DNA from: Acanthopleura granulata
Taxonomy: Eukaryota; Mollusca; Polyplacophora; Chitonida; Chitonidae
Direction: 5' to 3'
DNA: 64,000 bases
Assembly: GCA_016165875.1 (NCBI GenBank)
Contig: JABBOT010000013.1
Location: forward strand, 11,109,478-11,173,477
The notes beneath the pieces are model-generated. The model saw nothing but the letters and a program-made list of their open reading frames with translations. It did not search any database and was not told the DNA's origin. Position 1 is the first letter of the stretch. Every line of letters begins with the position of its first letter. The position numbers and the translations under genes were made by a program. This document shows, piece after piece, positions 52,953-62,846 of this stretch.

Positions 52953-53282
52953 ACCGCCGCTTTGGCCTGGTGGTTAGAGCATCCACCTCGGTGGCCTGAT
53001 AGTCAAAGCATCCGCTTCGGTGGCCTGGTGGTTAGAGCGTCCGCTTCGGTTCCATGGTGGTTAGAGCGTCCGCCTCGGTTCCATGGTGGTTAGAGCGTCC
53101 GCCTCGGTTCCATGGTGGTTAGAGCGTCCGCTTCGGTTCCATGGTGGTTAGAGCGTCCGCTTCGGTTCCATGGTGGTTAGAGCGTCCGCCTCGGTTCCAT
53201 GGTGGTTAGAGCGTCCGCCTCGGTTCCATGGTGGTTAGAGCGTCCGCCTCGGTTCCATGGTGGTTAGAGCGTTCGCCTGGGT
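52953..53282 (+). repeat. 29-bp tandem array made of a tRNA-like SINE head, about 11 units
   Basis: The unit is TTCCATGGTGGTTAGAGCGT plus CCGCCTCGG. GGTGGTTAGAGCGTCCGCCT equals the A-box head of SINE-B, so the array multiplies a Pol III A box without its B box. The first units (TGGCCTGGTGGTTAGAGCAT) are slightly diverged. It runs into SINE-B sequence at its right end. Confidence 0.93.
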
Positions 53283-53289
53283 GACCTGG

Positions 53290-53695
53290 TCTTTAAAGTG
53301 AGTGAGTGCTTGGAGTCTAACGTCGTACTTAACAGTGTCATATGACGACGAGGAGTCCTTCTTTTGTGTACTTATAGTGTGTCTTCTTGTGGCAGGGCGA
53401 GTCCATGCCGCTGAAGTGCTGCCGCCACTAGAACATCATGCCGAAGACACCAAACATGACACATGGTACTTGTTGCTGTTTCGCTTGGCGCTCGGCATTG
53501 AGAGGTTAGAGCAAGAAAACAGGACTGGTTGACCCGGTGTCAGTATAATGCGACTGGGTGGAGTGTCACGTCTGGTGTTTTTGGCATTATGTTCCAGTGG
53601 CGGCAGCACATATATACAAGGACCCCTCGTCGTCATATCACTGCAAAATTGTTAAGTACGACGTGAAAACCAAGCATACATACATACACGCATAC
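53290..53695. repeat. Two SINE-B pieces head to head
   Basis: The left piece (53300-53445) is in minus sense: GAGTGAGTGCTTGGAGTCTA, GTCGTACTTAACAGTGTCAT. The right piece (53455-53695) is in plus sense: GGTACTTGTTGCTGTTTCGC, GTCAGTATAATGCGACTGGG, TTAAGTACGACGTGAAAACC. Together they form an inverted pair. Confidence 0.8.
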
Positions 53696-55370
53696 ATATT
53701 CCTTCAGCTATACCTGTTATATAATAATTTCCATCCGCATAGCAAGGAAGCAACATCTGAGCGGAAGGGGGCCAATTTTCCATCTTGTTTTAAGGGGTCC
53801 ATCAGGGCCGCTGTACCGAGCCGTACAGAAGAGAAAAAAATGTTTAAATTAAATCTGAATGATTGATTTGATTAATAGGTTCAGGGTACTACCGGCTGGT
53901 ATTTGACAGCTACGTAGGCCGGTTAGTAAGGGTAAGCTGACGCCAGCATGGAACCTTATCCGCCAAAGGTACTTCAGATGAAAGCTGTGCAGTGTTTTGT
54001 TTATTCCTGCATGTGCGATGACATTAGGTTGGCAAATCGATAACGTATTACAGGTGCACTGCAGGAGCACCAGTGAAGATATTGAAATAATCATTGTAAT
54101 AGGATTGTGGAAAGCTTTCTCAAAAATTTACAAATCAAATTCTTATATATCCCGATGATAAAAGAAACTGTAATGAATGGGTTTATTTATACATGTATCT
54201 CATCCTGAATGCCATCTATTTTATCGTAGCGGTCCGTGTAGCCTTGTATGAAGATCACTCGTCCATATTCAGTGGATATCCAGGCCGTTTGGCCCGTGGG
54301 GTAGCATTTGTCCTCGTCCCGAAACCTGACGGGAGTAGGGCTAGGTGCATTTAAAATCAATCCCATGGGTTGATTCAGCGATTAACACAAATTGGTGTAA
54401 ATGTGAATGTTTGAGGGTGATTGAGTTAGACCGATTGAGGGGCAAAACTGAAAGTATATCCCTGTAAGTTATCACACGTGTGCAAAGTTTAAATTTACAT
54501 ATATATGGTTACGGTCTATTAAACTAGAGATATGTAGTCAGGGCTGTGGGTTCCTGACATGCCCTTTTAAGGTCATGAGAAATAATAATTAATTGTTTGA
54601 CACAGATACATTGTTAAATGTTATTTCTACACCTAGATAAACTAAATTAAAATTATAACTTTACACGAAAAGCAAAACTGACCGGCACATTCAAAAATAA
54701 AGTGCAACAAAACCCTCTAATAGACAATTGAACACAAAAGGCTTTTTCAAAATAAATACAATTCGAAACTTCGTGAAATGACTACATCACCAAATTGGCT
54801 ATACTGTTGCTGTAAACAGACACCATGTACTTTGATTATATATGTATATACTATTGAACTCTTAGAAAACAAATCTTTTTGAGGGCGTAAAGACGAATAG
54901 CTTCGGCGGAAACAGGGCTGATATTTTCATCTCAGACAGGATAATCTGGCGTGTTTTATATAAAATCCCTTGAGGATCTCCGTCGCTGGGAGTAGAAATG
55001 CTATGTAGTTCAGTTCTAGCAAGCTGAGTGAGTGACGGATCTCAAAAAAAAAAAAAAAAAAAAAAGAAGAAAAGAAAAAACTGACTTCCCTTGTTTAGTG
55101 TAGCTGTGATTGACAGGTCGGTGTTACCTCTCCGCTGCCGATCGGTCAATAGTCAAGTCGGCTTGGCCCCTGTCACCATTTCTCGGGAAAAGATATCCCA
55201 AGGTCACACCGTTTTCGTGTAGACTCGCCAGACCTTTGGTCAGGTGAGTAAAACGGTTTAAATGTCATCAAATTTGATGTCCGTGCACGATACGTCGAGG
55301 CCATATATGTATGTGACCACCATCAATAAAATGGTCATAGAAATTCGAAAAGTCCCATTTTTACTGTGAT
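53696..55370. other. Intergenic stretch, nothing recognised
   Basis: A+T-rich, with a poly-A run at about 55046-55067. At 55243-55244 a strong donor match (GGTCAG/GTGAGT) could end a 5' UTR exon of the gene at 57520, but nothing else supports this. Confidence 0.4.
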
Positions 55371-55618
55371 ATTTATTTATTTGATTGTTGTTTTACGCCG
55401 TAGTCAAGAATATTTCACTTATACCGCCACCATTATGGTGGGAGGAACCGGGCAGCCCGGGTGAGACACACGACCATTCGCAGGTTGCTGGCAGACCTTC
55501 CCACGTACGGCCGGAGAGGAAGCCAGCATGAGATGGACTGGAGCTCACACTGACCACATGAGACTTTTAGGTCATTACACTGCTCTAGGGAGCTAACCAA
55601 CTGAGCCACGAGCCCCCC
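55371..55618 (-). repeat. SINE-A copy, full length
   Basis: Tail TATTTATTTATTTGATTGTT, body CCACGTACGGCCGGAGAGGA, and on the plus right end GCTAACCAACTGAGCCACGA, the complement of the A-box head. Confidence 0.9.
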
Positions 55619-56177
55619 TTAGTGTGATAAGGGAACACAATTACAAACAAATATGTCAAATGGACTTTATCAGACCTGTTGTCTCTGCACAATACATTGC
55701 AGGTCCTCCATGTCTGTGACCACGATCGATAAAATGGCCATAGAAATTAGAATAAGCTTCTTTTCGTGGACTGTGATAAAGTAACACAAATATAAACGGA
55801 CATCAATGATAAAAATGGACTAATTAGAGGTTCATTTAAACCCAACGTCTCCCTATCATCAAGTATTGATTTTGTAGCAGATGATCACTTATCATAGTGT
55901 CAATTATATTGTAAATCTGATAAGAGGAAGACATGTAATTTAAATGAAAATATGATTTTAAAAAATTCTTTCCAAGCGTTGATTTGAAAAACAGGACAAA
56001 AACCAAGCTGGACAGTCGTTTGCCTGGATAGAAAGAACGAGTGAAGAGCAGCACGGTCAAATCTTGATTCCTAGTCTACTCGCCAAGTTTCCTGAAATCT
56101 GCGGTAAGTCTGTAAGACCCTAAAGAGTGTTGAGTGTCCAAATCAGTTATTTGTATCTGCTTTGATGTCCAGAAGCA

Positions 56178-56180
<3 letters not shown>

Positions 56181-56233
<53 letters not shown>
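56181..56233. repeat. (TA)n(GA)n compound microsatellite
   Basis: TATATATATATATA followed by about 19 GA dinucleotides. Confidence 0.97.
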
Positions 56234-56236
<3 letters not shown>

Positions 56237-56403
56237 CTCACGCGAGTTGTCATCGCATCGGATGACACTGTGACGGAAGTTAAGACACAGGTTTCACCCG
56301 GATTCTTGGCACGATACATGTACGTACGTAACGGCACATGTCTTCGTTGGGGGTAGCTGTTGCTTGACTTTTTTTTCTCCCCTCAGCCAATCAAATGATT
56401 GAA

Positions 56404-56597
56404 GTGAGTGAGTGCTTGGGGTTTAACGTCGTACTTATCAATGTTTCAGTCATATGATGGCGAGTCCTACTGGTTTGTGCATATAGTGAGTCTTCTTGTG
56501 GCAGGGTGAGTCCATGCCGCCAAAGTGCTGCCACCACTGGAGGATCATGCCGAAGACACCAGACATGACACCTCACCCAGTCACATGATACTGACAT
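56404..56597 (-). repeat. SINE-B 3' part
   Basis: On plus: GAGTGAGTGCTTGGGGTTTA, ACGTCGTACTTATCAATGTT, CAGGGTGAGTCCATGCCGCC, ACACCAGACATGACACCTCA. It is the reverse complement of the SINE-B tail. Confidence 0.82.
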
Positions 56598-56689
56598 CGG
56601 AAACAGTTTTACGAGTTTCCCATTGAATTACAATTATATCACAAAAGCGTTCATTACACGTGTATTTGAATCACAACTAGGTTTTCATA

Positions 56690-57068
56690 CAACGCAGGTG
56701 TCTATACATTTGTAATGGTGTCGCGTAACTAGAATTCAATTTCAGAAACGTGTTTATCACAGGTTTGATTATCTCACGTAATTAGACTTAGGCCTACATT
56801 CCACGGTGCTGTTTGTTGCAGTCGTGATTGTTTCACGTAATAAGAACTCTATACCACGGAAGTGTTTATCTGACGATCTACGTCATCAGAGTCAGATATC
56901 CACGGAGGTCTTTGTGGCAGGTATGATTGTATCACGCAGTTAGAATACCACATCACCCAGAGGTTTATCACAGGTGTGATTCTATCACGAGATTAGAATT
57001 CCATTCCACGGAGGTCGTTATCACGGATATAATGGCGTCACGTAATTAGAATTGCATACCACGGACCA
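56690..57068 (+). repeat. Degenerate 55-70 bp tandem repeat upstream of the SnoaL-like gene
   Basis: Six or so units contain a variant of TCACGTAATTAGAATTC, then CCACGGAGGTGTTTATCACA and GGTGTGATT. The repeated TCACGTAAT and TCACAGGT words are striking but no regulatory role is shown. Confidence 0.75.
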
Positions 57069-57519
57069 CCTTCAACAAGTCAAATTTCTCGCAGCTTTCG
57101 TTATTGACACTGTCCAGGTTAAAGCGCCAACTTTAGGGAAATAGTCATTTACAATGTTTTTGTAGCAGTGGTTACACCTTCGTGCAATGAGGACGTGGGG
57201 ACGTGGCAGGGGGAACTTCAAACGCTTGGCAGCAGGACGTTGAGGTCATTTTGTTGACGTCAAATGTTCATTTCACGCTTTATCGTAATGACGTGACAAT
57301 GAAGACAGCGCGAGCTTAATATAGAAACTGATACACTATACATGTAACATTCTAGACGTTGCGCTACAATCAGTTTCTGACGTAACAATGGCTCAAGGTC
57401 CTGTTTCACACTAGCGGCGCCTCACGGGATTAAGAAATATGTCGCACTCTGATACGACGATCTGTTCTCACATGTAGTTGTATACTAACCACGTGTCATT
57501 CTGTTTTAACGTCAGAAAC

Positions 57520-57586
57520 ATGTTGTTCTTCTACGTGCTCGTACTGGGCTGTCTCATGAGTGGCACCCGGGCCTTCACCAAGGAAG
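57520..57586 (+). CDS. SnoaL-like gene exon 1: signal peptide
   Basis: ATG at 57520, 22 codons plus one base, donor GGAAG/GTAGGT. The hydrophobic core and small residues before A18 are typical of a secretion signal. Confidence 0.72.
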
Positions 57587-59785
57587 GTAGGTTCCTCATT
57601 TTGTGGGTTACGGCTCTTAAAGAAACTTACTTACACTTAACAAATATACTAACCGTACTCAACCCAGCAGGTAACATATACAAGTGTGTACATATATGTT
57701 ACACAATAACATGTGTAACAGGGTGAAATATAAGCGCTATATATTCCCAGGCTGGGGGAAATTTCTCTTTAGTCTTGCGGTAAAGGCGTGGACTCAAATA
57801 TCAGAGATCGCTGGTTCAAATCCCCAGCTGATTAACCTGGTCATATATATACCGATACCGGACATAAGAACCGGTGGTTCAAATCCGGCTTTGGGGAGGA
57901 AATTTGTATATTCACACTCCCTCACCGGTCGACGTTGACGTTAGTGTCAGACCACTTGTCTTTCACCATTATCTTTGTAACATATCAATATCAATGAATG
58001 AAAGAAATGATAAATCAAAACCAATGAATAATTAAATAAATCTTTAAATAAAAAAAACAAAAAACAAAACAAATTTAAATAAATAAATAAATAGAAAAAT
58101 AAATAAAAGTGTGCCTTTCATGGAGATTGTCACGCACAGAGCCTTCTCAAGAGTACAAGCTTTCTCTGTAATGTTCATCTGTTATCTTGAATCTGTAATC
58201 TGGTCTTGGTTTTTTTTTTGAAGATGTAAATTATTTTATGTCATATATGCCGAATCAGAATGGTCCTGGGAGCTACAGGACATCTTTCACCGTTATGGGA
58301 CAGACGTAGAGACGCAGGAATTTGACGTCATATCGGAATTTTACACGGAATCAGCTGTTGTACTTCCCCCAGGCCTGCGCGCCATCAGGGGCAAGGAAGG
58401 TAGGCAGTTTGTCACATAACACTGTTAGAAAAACCCGTGTTTTTTTACCACACTAACTCCGGTATTTCTACAAGGATTTTACCACTACATAAGTCGCTTT
58501 CGTGGTAGAACACCCGTAATAGGAAAAACCCGTGATCTGTGTTGGGTTCACGTATTCTTTCACACGATAATAATACGGCCCTGAAGGCTCTTCACCTCGA
58601 AGTTTAGGCAAATTTTTATAACAGTGCACTTAACCCTCCACTTGATCCTGCCGACGTATTCGAGAAAATTCAGTGAAGAGTAATGTGTCTTTTTAAACTG
58701 CAAAACATTTCATGGAGATGAAACAATCGTTTCACTCTTAAATTCATCTCTTACTGAAAAAGTAAAACTACAACCTGTTTGAATGAAACAGCAAAACACT
58801 ACTCTTTAGGCGTTGACGATAAAACAATGACGATTGAATAAGTTTTAAAGAAATTTTAGGCGAATAAATAATGTTAAAAACCTTAAAAAAACCAGCCTCA
58901 TGCAGAAAATATTTCCTATTGTGGAATTTCCAGATGGGAAAAAATGTGAAAAAAGCCCAGAAAATTTGAAGTGTTGCTGGACACAGTTCCTCGAAGTTCA
59001 CAGACATTATATTATGGACATTAATTATAACCCATTAATTGCGTCGGGCGTTGGTCATTTCATAATGAAGAATCTGTTGATAAGAGAAAATACATAAAAT
59101 TTCTTAAACAAGCCAGTATGATATCATGGATGGCCAGTCCCAAAAATACGGTGTGCAAAGCCCATCGTACATGGCATCGTATAAACGCATTTCATTCGGC
59201 AAAACTCCGGTCGTATACGTACGGCGTATTATTCCAAGAAAACAAGTTTTACATGTTCAAGAATAGCTTACGTACCCTTTCCTGATTACTGGTGTTTCAG
59301 GTATTGTAAAAAAAAAATTACACATTCGTGGTACATGTATCGTAATAATTACAAATCGTAATTTGTTTATTTTCTCTCAACATTTATCTGTCTCAGTGAT
59401 CCACCCTACACATCTATTTATTTACTGATTACATTGGTGTTTAACGTCATCTTATCCAGAAGATTTCACTCAAATGATGGCGGTAAGGTTAATGGACCGA
59501 GGAAACTGAAGAGTCCGAGTTAGACCACCGATCCTCGGCATGTACAGGACAAACCTCCTGACTAAGAGTCGCAGTCGAACCAGCTCATTGGTCGATCGGT
59601 TACGATTGTGCCGGCTAAATCCTGTTTCATAATTCACTTGTAGATTTCCCGTTGTACCTGCGCCAGCATGGCCAGTCGGAAGATAACCTGAAAGTGATTG
59701 ACATAGTGGCATATTCCCAAAACTTCGCGGTGGGCTGGGCTCAGCTCACGGAGAAATACGAAGATGGAACTGTTCTACAAGGAAA
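57520..59785 (+). CDS. Secreted SnoaL/NTF2-like (DUF4440-type) protein, three exons seen, 3' partial
   Basis: Exons 57520-57586, 58259-58399 and 59644-59785 join in phase to 116 full codons plus two bases. The start has a typical signal peptide, MLFFYVLVLGCLMSGTRA, with likely cleavage before FT. The mature part (EWSWELQDIFHRYG, FDVISEFYTESAVVLPPG, IRGKEGDFPLYL, then AYSQNFAVGWAQLTEKYEDG and TVLQGK) fits the cone-shaped NTF2-like fold: a helix pair, the FY...A.VLPPG strand, then long beta strands. The usual last strand (like GKYLVVWKK...W) would be in a further exon, which I did not find before 64000. An acceptor just before the ATG (AACGTCAG at 57515) suggests a 5' UTR intron. Function is unknown; such domains serve as small enzymes or binding pockets. 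Confidence 0.75.
57762..57895 (+). repeat. tRNA-like SINE fragment
   Basis: CTTGCGGTAAAGGCGTGGAC followed by GCTGGTTCAAATCCCCAGCT resembles an A-box and B-box pair. A second B-box-like GGTGGTTCAAATCCGGC follows at about 57873. It is in intron 1 of the SnoaL-like gene and is not a complete tRNA. Confidence 0.5.
58259..58399 (+). CDS. SnoaL-like gene exon 2
   Basis: The acceptor is GCCGAATCAG and the donor GGAAG/GTAGGC. It encodes WSWELQDIFHRYGTDVETQE then FDVISEFYTESAVVLPPG, LRAIRGKE. The FY...A.VLPPG pattern with a Gly-Lys-Glu turn is characteristic of DUF4440/SnoaL proteins. Confidence 0.82.
58400..59643 (+). other. SnoaL-like gene intron 2
   Basis: A+T-rich. At 59411-59600 there is a strongly diverged SINE-A-like sequence in minus sense (TTGGTGTTTAACGTCATCTT, ATTTCACTCAAATGATGGCG). 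No exon was seen otherwise. Confidence 0.5.
59644..59785 (+). CDS. SnoaL-like gene exon 3
   Basis: The acceptor is ATAATTCACTTGTAG and the donor GGAAA/GTAAGT. It encodes FPLYLRQHGQSEDNLKVIDI, VAYSQNFAVGWAQLTEKYED and GTVLQG. The alternating hydrophobic pattern fits the antiparallel strands of an NTF2-like domain. Confidence 0.82.
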
Positions 59786-59894
59786 GTAAGTCAAGTTGAA
59801 TTTTCACATGCACATCTATATTGATTGTTGTCAAATCGTGGCCTCGCTAAATTACAGCATTAAACGGCTCGCTGCAACAATACAATGCTCTAGA

Positions 59895-60065
59895 GCTGTG
59901 AGGCTGCGTGTGCGAACCCAGCTCTGGCTATCTCGGTTGCGGTTTTAAGTCAGGCGGTTTATCAGCTCAGCCTCGCGATGGTCGGTCGTTTATTACGGCT
60001 ATTCCCAGCTTCCTCTATCCATATACCTGACAGCCGTTATATTGCAGAAAAATTCTTGGGGACAG
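59895..60065 (+). repeat. SINE-C-like copy
   Basis: GCGTGTGCGAACCCAGCTCT, GGTTTTAAGTCAGGCGGTTT, TCCCAGCTTCCTCTATCCAT and TTATATTGCAGAAAAATTCT follow the family order. Confidence 0.6.
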
Positions 60066-60527
60066 CATTATACACCGAGCAAATAACTCATATTTGCTTT
60101 TCTGCTGCTTCTTCTTTTTGGTCTGAACGTTCACTCGAGACCGATTCCTCATGTTCCATGAGAATGAAACAGCTTCGAAAATGAAGAGACAAAAAGACTT
60201 TTCTGAAGATGCCAAAAACTGCAGAATGAACATCAAAAACCTGAGGAAGGAAGACCGTTCTCTTGGATAAAATGTACCTGTTAAGCTGGGGCTGACTTTA
60301 AGTGATACGTTCAGCCGTGAACGTCACGCCGCGAATCTGGGATATCATGTTATCGGTCATAGCGGTCATAAACATGGAAACAGTTATCATCACCATGGTA
60401 TTCAGATAAGCAATTCATAACGGCCGACAATGATTTCTTCAGAAAGTACAATTGCTAGCTTGTTTTTCGATGTTGGGACATACACGTTGCAGTAGCTTAG
60501 ACGTCGTACAATTAAAGACGACGCGTA

Positions 60528-60539
60528 CATATATATATA

Positions 60540-60573
<34 letters not shown>
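60528..60573. repeat. (TA)n(TG)n(TA)n microsatellite
   Basis: ATATATATATGTGTGTGTGT followed by a longer TA run. Confidence 0.97.
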
Positions 60574-60629
60574 CAGCCAGAAAAATGGTCATAAGTATTA
60601 CGAAAAAAAGAAAAAAAGGTCGATCACTG

Positions 60630-60835
60630 AAGACCCTCACCATTTACCACCATCACCAATATTTAGTGACGGTCAACACTTTTTGATTACGGCTGAAAAT
60701 GGTGAGGGTCTTTAATGATCACTATATTTTGGTGATTGGCTGATCACCATTTCTTGGTGATTGGCTGATCACCATTTCTTGGTGATGGGATGATCACCAT
60801 TTCTTGGTGATGGGATAATCAGAAACTGAAAAAAG
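60630..60835. repeat. Nested hairpins and tandem ATCACCATTTCTTGGTGAT units
   Basis: GACCCTCACCATTT at 60631 and its exact complement AAATGGTGAGGGTC at about 60698 form an inverted pair. They are followed by three units of TGATCACCATTTCTTGGTGA, each of which is itself a short palindrome. A related word pair (CATCACCATTTCT, TTGGTGATGA) occurs near 63843-63878. Confidence 0.85.
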
Positions 60836-61146
60836 AGGCTGCACTATCCTTTTTATATATGGTATTTAAAACAACCCGGCATCTCTCAGTGCTTTTACTA
60901 GCCACCTTCATGTATGTGAAATAATAAAATCCCATAACAAACCACAACCAAATGTATCATATTTTGTTAGCTTTTAACAGCCCAGTGAAATGATGATACA
61001 CTAAAAACTCACAGAACACGAATCCATAACAGTATATTAGCAGAGGAAAATGCAGTCAGGCACAACTCTTGATGAACATAAGACAGCAGCATGGCACATC
61101 TTTCATTCAGCGCAAGATTACTGTCCAGAGTATTTTCCACAATTCC

Positions 61147-61455
61147 TCAGTCTAAAACATTACAGGAATACCCAACTTCCTGGTAGTCCTCTTTATCAAT
61201 TCTGGGCAGTCCACAAGCTCCCACTTCAGTATGACTCGGAAATTGTTTCACATGAGAGTTGTACTGAACATCTTGTTTACAGTACAGCGCCGCCACTACC
61301 AGTGGAGCCTCTCTCACGGAGGCAGTTCGTAATATCAGAAGGCCATCCGCCGCGACTTGGATATTCTTTATGTTGTCCCATGAACCATATAGTAAGACCC
61401 AGGGCTGAACTCTTCCGATGACATCCCCATAAACTTTGTCGATAGGAAGGGCGTT
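61147..61455 (-). CDS. Probable terminal coding exon of an unrecognised gene, 102 codons plus stop
   Basis: On the minus strand an acceptor (TTTTTTTTAATTCAG) is followed by an open frame of 102 codons ending in TGA at 61149-61147. It reads NALPIDKVYGDVIGRVQPWV and on, ending LPRIDKEDYQEVGYSCNVLD. It has no internal Met start, which fits a last exon. Composition is more balanced than its A+T-rich flanks. The opposite strand has a 123-codon frame (61050-61421) that lacks splice or family support. I do not recognise the protein and found no upstream exon. It could instead be a transposon fragment. Confidence 0.45.
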   Translation of the reverse strand, partial: NALPIDKVYGDVIGRVQPWVLLYGSWDNIKNIQVAADGLLILRTASVREAPLVVAALYCKQDVQYNSHVKQFPSHTEVGACGLPRIDKEDYQEVGYSCNVLD

Positions 61456-62251
61456 CTGAATTAAAAAAAATGTACAAAATTATTAGTATTTGTTAGGAGT
61501 CATGTTATCGCCCAAACACACACAACTGACATGACTGAGGGGTTTAGTGAACAAGAAGAATGTCTAAATTTTGTTAAATTCAATTGCCTAGTGCAGGAGA
61601 TATCTTGCCGACAAGCAGCAACCACTTAGATATGGTTAAAATATGGTCAAACTGACAGGCTGGAGGGCATCAAACTGTTATTTGTTCTTAATGTGCTTTT
61701 AAAAAAAAACTTGAAACCAGATATGGTACAGTAATGTCCCATAGGTTCAGACAAAACACAAAAATTAAAACGTGATCACAGCGACAAACTGATGAACAGA
61801 TTGCACATTCTTGAACATTCTTGGAACCAAATTTAATTAAATTCTATCAAGCAGAGTGTCTTCAAACATAACCTAGACTCCAAACTACACTTGCCATTCA
61901 ATCCCAAGCTCTGACAGCATTCAGTGTACAGTCCATGTACATGTATGTATCCCCCACCGTCTCACACTGAACCGCCAGTGCAACACCTCGTCAAAACAAG
62001 ATTTCGCCCCCACCTCGCGGAGGGGGCAGGGTGGTGGAGGGAAGTCGGGGTGAAGGGAGAGGGTGCCATTCGCACTTTTAGCAGACCACTACAAACAGTT
62101 ATTCTCGCACACACTCCCCCCTACTCATGTAGGCCTACATGTACACTTCACACAAACTTTCTGTATGAGAGTTGTATGCCGACTTTTATTGGTGGCATGT
62201 CAAAACCTGAAAATAATTCGCTCTATAAATCGGCACAATAGATGGCAATCG
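61456..62251. other. Stretch upstream (minus sense) of the orphan exon, nothing firm
   Basis: 61500-61920 is A+T-rich; 61925-62110 is C-rich and then G-rich (GGAGGGGGCAGGGTGGTGGA). A GTGAGA donor match on minus near 61960 could belong to an upstream exon, but no frame convinces me. Confidence 0.4.
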
Positions 62252-62527
62252 TGATTTATTTATTTATCTATCTATTTGATTAGTGTTTGACGCCGCACTC
62301 AACAATATTTCACTTGTATGACGGGGGCCACCACTATAGTGGGAGGAAACCGGGCAGAGCCTCGGGGAAACCTACGACCATCCGCAGGTTGCTTTCAGAC
62401 CCTCCCACGTACGGCTGGAGGCGAAGCCACGACACGCGGGGCTTGAGCTGACAGCGACCGCATTGGTGGGAGGCTTCTGGGTCATTGCTATGCGCTATCG
62501 CGCTAACCATCTGAGCCATTGAGGCCC
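62252..62527 (-). repeat. SINE-A copy, full length
   Basis: (TTTA)n tail at left, body ATAGTGGGAGGAAACCGGGC, CATCCGCAGGTTGC, and on the right GCTAACCATCTGAGCCATTG plus AGGCCCC, the complement of the tRNA-like head. Confidence 0.92.
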
Positions 62528-62715
62528 CTTGATAATCGTGCACGGGAGCCTATATTTATATAGTAGTATTGTATAAAGTTCACAGAAAACAAAATACACA
62601 AACTCGTATGCAAGTGTTGTGACCTGAGGTAATCCATCCATGCGAGTGTGTACTGAGTATGTGCATGTAACATCTTGAAAAGTTGCATGGTATATAGAGA
62701 GTATCATAACAGTAT

Positions 62716-62846
62716 GTGAATTAGCGATGGTGTATCAGCTAGAGTTGTCTGAGGTTGGCTTGTCGTATCAGCCGAGCTCGAAGACCGAGGCTGATGCGAC
62801 AGCCCGACCTCAGACAACGCGAGCTGACACAACATCGCGGATTCAC
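62716..62846. repeat. 58-bp inverted repeat with a 15-base loop (foldback element)
   Basis: The left arm 62716-62773 (GTGAATTAGCGATGGTGTAT, then CAGCTAGAGTTGTCTGAGG and on) is the imperfect reverse complement of 62789-62846 (ending ACATCGCGGATTCAC). I count about 10 mismatches in 58. The loop is GAGCTCGAAGACCGA. The 3' part of the arms contains TTGTCTGAGG in both. Confidence 0.9.

Noticed and set aside
61050..61421. Plus-strand ORF of 123 codons
   Set aside because: It has an ATG but no family resemblance and no splice context. The overlapping minus-strand frame has a good acceptor and a natural end, so I prefer that, with modest confidence.
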